Assembly (NCBI GenBank): GCA_943914475.1
Contig: CALUCE010000011.1
Location: forward strand, 1 to 64,000
Direction of reading: 5' to 3'
DNA length: 64,000 nucleotides
Origin: an uncultured Anaerococcus sp.
GTDB lineage: Bacteria > Bacillota > Clostridia > Tissierellales > Peptoniphilaceae
Part shown: positions 62,239-64,000 of the stretch, one piece after another
How positions within the stretch are numbered: the first letter of the stretch is position 1
How the letters are laid out: every line of letters begins with the position of its first letter
The notes under the pieces: model-generated
Told to the model about the DNA's origin: nothing
Database searches by the model: none
The model's input: the letters and a program-made list of their open reading frames with translations, nothing else
Made by a program: the position numbers and the translations under genes

Positions 62239-64000
62239 ATGAAAGTAAAAAGAATTTTCTCATCTGTAATGGCTCTTGGTTTGGTAGTAACCCTTGCCGC
62301 ATGTGGTGGAAAGGATTCCAACACAGGTAGTGGATCTACTGACACAGGCTCTGCAGAAGGATCTCAATCTGGAGTAGCAGCAGAATCTGCTGACGACTTC
62401 CAATCAGTTACAGCTGACGATACACTAGTTATTGGTGTTGACTCAATTGGTGGAGACTTTATACAAGGTTTCGCAAACTCTGCCAACGACGTAAAGATCA
62501 GACAACTTATGGGTATCCAAGGAAATGTTGGATATGATACTTATGTTCAAGATGAAAATGGTGAATGGCAATGGAACAATGCAGTCCTTGAAGAAGAACC
62601 TGAAACAAAAGAAAATGAAGATGGTTCAAAAACAGTTACCTATAAGCTTAAGGATGGTTTAAAATGGTCTGATGGTGAACCTGTAACAGCAGATGACTAT
62701 CTATGGCAAAGATTAATGTTATCACATCCATCATATACAATGGTAACAGGATCAACAGAAATTGGTGCTGACTCAGCAAAAGGCTATGAAGCTTATCATA
62801 GTGGTGAAACTGATGAATTTGAAGGAATCAAGAAAATTGATGACCTAACCTTCGAATCAACTATTGATGCTTCCTTCTTACCATACTACGAAGAAGAAGC
62901 TTTAAAGGGAGCTGGAGTTAGACCAATGCACCTAGAAGCTCCAAACTTAATCATCGATGTTAACAAGATAGCAGTAAATCCTGATTATAAATTAACAGAC
63001 GAAGACAAACAAGCTTATATAGATTCAATCGACCAACAAATCGCCAAAGAAAATGAAGACTTTGATGCTGCTAAAGAAGAAGCAGAAGATGGCAAGGTTG
63101 ATGAAGAAACACAAAAAGCACACGATGAAAAGATAAAAGGTCTTGAAGATAGAAAGAAAGATGCTGAATCTGGAGAAGGTATAGACCCAACACAACTTCT
63201 TTTAGAACAAGCCATGATCTTTGATACAGAAACCTACAGAAAGAAACCTACAGTTACTGCAGGACCATACAAATTTGTAGAATTCAAAAACAATATGGTT
63301 AAACTTGAAAAGGACGATAACTATGTTGGAGACTTCAAGGGCAAAAAACCTTCAATCCCTAACGTAATCGTTCAAACAGTAAACCCAAAAATCTCAATCG
63401 ACCTTCTAGAAAACGGAGATATCGACATTTGGGAAGAAGAAACTGAAGGTGCAAAAATTGACCAAATGAGAAATGCAGCTGAAGAAGGAAAAATCGGTGG
63501 ATACGTAACCTACGACAGAAACGGTTATGGTAACCTAGTATTTTTAAACGATAGATCAGCAACTCAATATAAAGAAGTAAGACGTGCAGTAGCATATTTA
63601 ATGGACAGAAATGATTTCGTACAAAACTTTGCTGGTGGTTACGGTGTTGTAACTAACGGTATGTATGGTACAAGTCAATGGATGTATAAGGAAAGAGGAG
63701 CAGACCTTGAAGCTAAACTTACTAACTATACACTAAACATTGATCAAGCCAACGAAGAATTAGACAACTCACCATACAAATTTGAATCCGATGGAAAAAC
63801 AGCTTGGGATAGAGAAAAAGCTCAAGAAGCTTACCAATCTAATGCAGCAGGATTTGACTATTGGAGATATGACAAAGATGGTAAGAAACTACAAATAAAC
63901 CAATACGGTGCTCAAGAATCTGGTATTACAACACTTCTAAACAACCAACTTCCAGATAATGCTAAACAAGCAGGTATGGAATACAACGTTCAAGCCGGAG
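62239..64000 (+). CDS. Oligopeptide-binding lipoprotein (OppA type), copy 2, runs off the window
   Basis: The first 587 codons of a close paralogue of the gene at 57816-59957; the 3' end is outside the window. The ATG follows AAAAGGAGAG. Lipobox TLAAC (Cys22), KWSDGEPVTADDYLW, and the same charged coiled-coil insertion (DQQIAKENEDF to ESGEG). Signal peptide and linker differ, as do many codons, but a 50-bp stretch at 62974-63023 is identical to copy 1. The paralogues probably differ in peptide preference. Own promoter; no transport partner in view. Confidence 0.92.
   Translation, partial: MKVKRIFSSVMALGLVVTLAACGGKDSNTGSGSTDTGSAEGSQSGVAAESADDFQSVTADDTLVIGVDSIGGDFIQGFANSANDVKIRQLMGIQGNVGYDTYVQDENGEWQWNNAVLEEEPETKENEDGSKTVTYKLKDGLKWSDGEPVTADDYLWQRLMLSHPSYTMVTGSTEIGADSAKGYEAYHSGETDEFEGIKKIDDLTFESTIDASFLPYYEEEALKGAGVRPMHLEAPNLIIDVNKIAVNPDYKLTDEDKQAYIDSIDQQIAKENEDFDAAKEEAEDGKVDEETQKAHDEKIKGLEDRKKDAESGEGIDPTQLLLEQAMIFDTETYRKKPTVTAGPYKFVEFKNNMVKLEKDDNYVGDFKGKKPSIPNVIVQTVNPKISIDLLENGDIDIWEEETEGAKIDQMRNAAEEGKIGGYVTYDRNGYGNLVFLNDRSATQYKEVRRAVAYLMDRNDFVQNFAGGYGVVTNGMYGTSQWMYKERGADLEAKLTNYTLNIDQANEELDNSPYKFESDGKTAWDREKAQEAYQSNAAGFDYWRYDKDGKKLQINQYGAQESGITTLLNNQLPDNAKQAGMEYNVQAG

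Noticed and set aside
1..64000. CRISPR arrays, rRNA or tRNA genes, prophage or complete IS elements
   Set aside because: No spaced direct repeats, rRNA motifs, convincing cloverleaf or transposase gene was seen on reading both strands by eye; a tRNA search program would be needed to be certain.

Overview
The window is a chromosomal origin region of a low-GC, Gram-positive, amino-acid-fermenting anaerobe. AT-rich DNA, clostridial-type gene order around dnaA, pyruvate:ferredoxin oxidoreductase, methionine gamma-lyase, cysteine desulfidase and NhaC/DAACS carriers, with no spore genes in view, suggest a Peptoniphilaceae-like coccus, most likely Anaerococcus. That assignment is inference from gene content, not a database match.

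Layout. 1-2200: an XRE-regulated membrane-protein operon with a CPBP protease and a paired operator. 2277-5976: class I ribonucleotide reductase nrdA-nrdB with two NrdR boxes. 6164-8808: cysteine desulfidase, then small exported proteins, one frameshifted in an A7 tract. 8828-18741: RDD protein, sppA, a candidate small RNA, threonine dehydratase, nifJ, a DAACS carrier, a HAD phosphatase and a DUF554 protein. 19038-26046: a compact sigma-54 locus: decarboxylase, megL, NhaC carrier and an ACT-PAS-AAA+ activator on the minus strand, facing divergent rpoN. A -24/-12 promoter and tandem palindromes lie between activator and rpoN. 26429-33528: ftsH/marR, trxA/trxB, P-II/DUF1538 and pta. 33593-44197: the classic left arm of the origin (DUF4446, cyclodeaminase-like, parB, parA, cinA, rsmG, mnmG, mnmE, jag, yidC, yidD, rnpA, rpmH) with four parS sites at 29.2-41.8 kb. 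44198-46503: bipartite oriC around dnaA, with DnaA boxes and a DnaA-trio unwinding element in front of dnaN. 46504-54681: dnaN, yaaA, recF, gyrB, gyrA and a fused-in STAS / degenerate anti-sigma / SigB-type sigma module. 54728-64000: a lipoprotein, a cell-wall hydrolase with glucan/choline-binding-type repeats, two paralogous OppA-type lipoproteins, an NhaC carrier, a MITE-like element and a candidate noncoding RNA or leader.

How the genes fit together. Threonine (IlvA) and methionine (MegL) both yield 2-oxobutyrate, and cysteine (CyuA) yields pyruvate. NifJ can oxidise such 2-oxoacids to acyl-CoA with ferredoxin reduction, and Pta turns acyl-CoA into acyl-phosphate for ATP. The methionine branch appears to be under sigma-54 control by an amino-acid-sensing activator. 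Oligopeptide-binding lipoproteins and ion-coupled carriers supply substrates. The rest is replication, segregation, ribosome/tRNA modification and membrane-protein insertion machinery.

The most unusual items are the sigma-54/MegL locus with its tandem TGG-N12-CCA palindromes, the catalytically degenerate anti-sigma protein next to gyrA, a thioredoxin reductase lacking NADPH-binding motifs, a DUF1538 gene without a canonical start codon, and two candidate structured RNAs (about 10519-10609 and 61850-62060).
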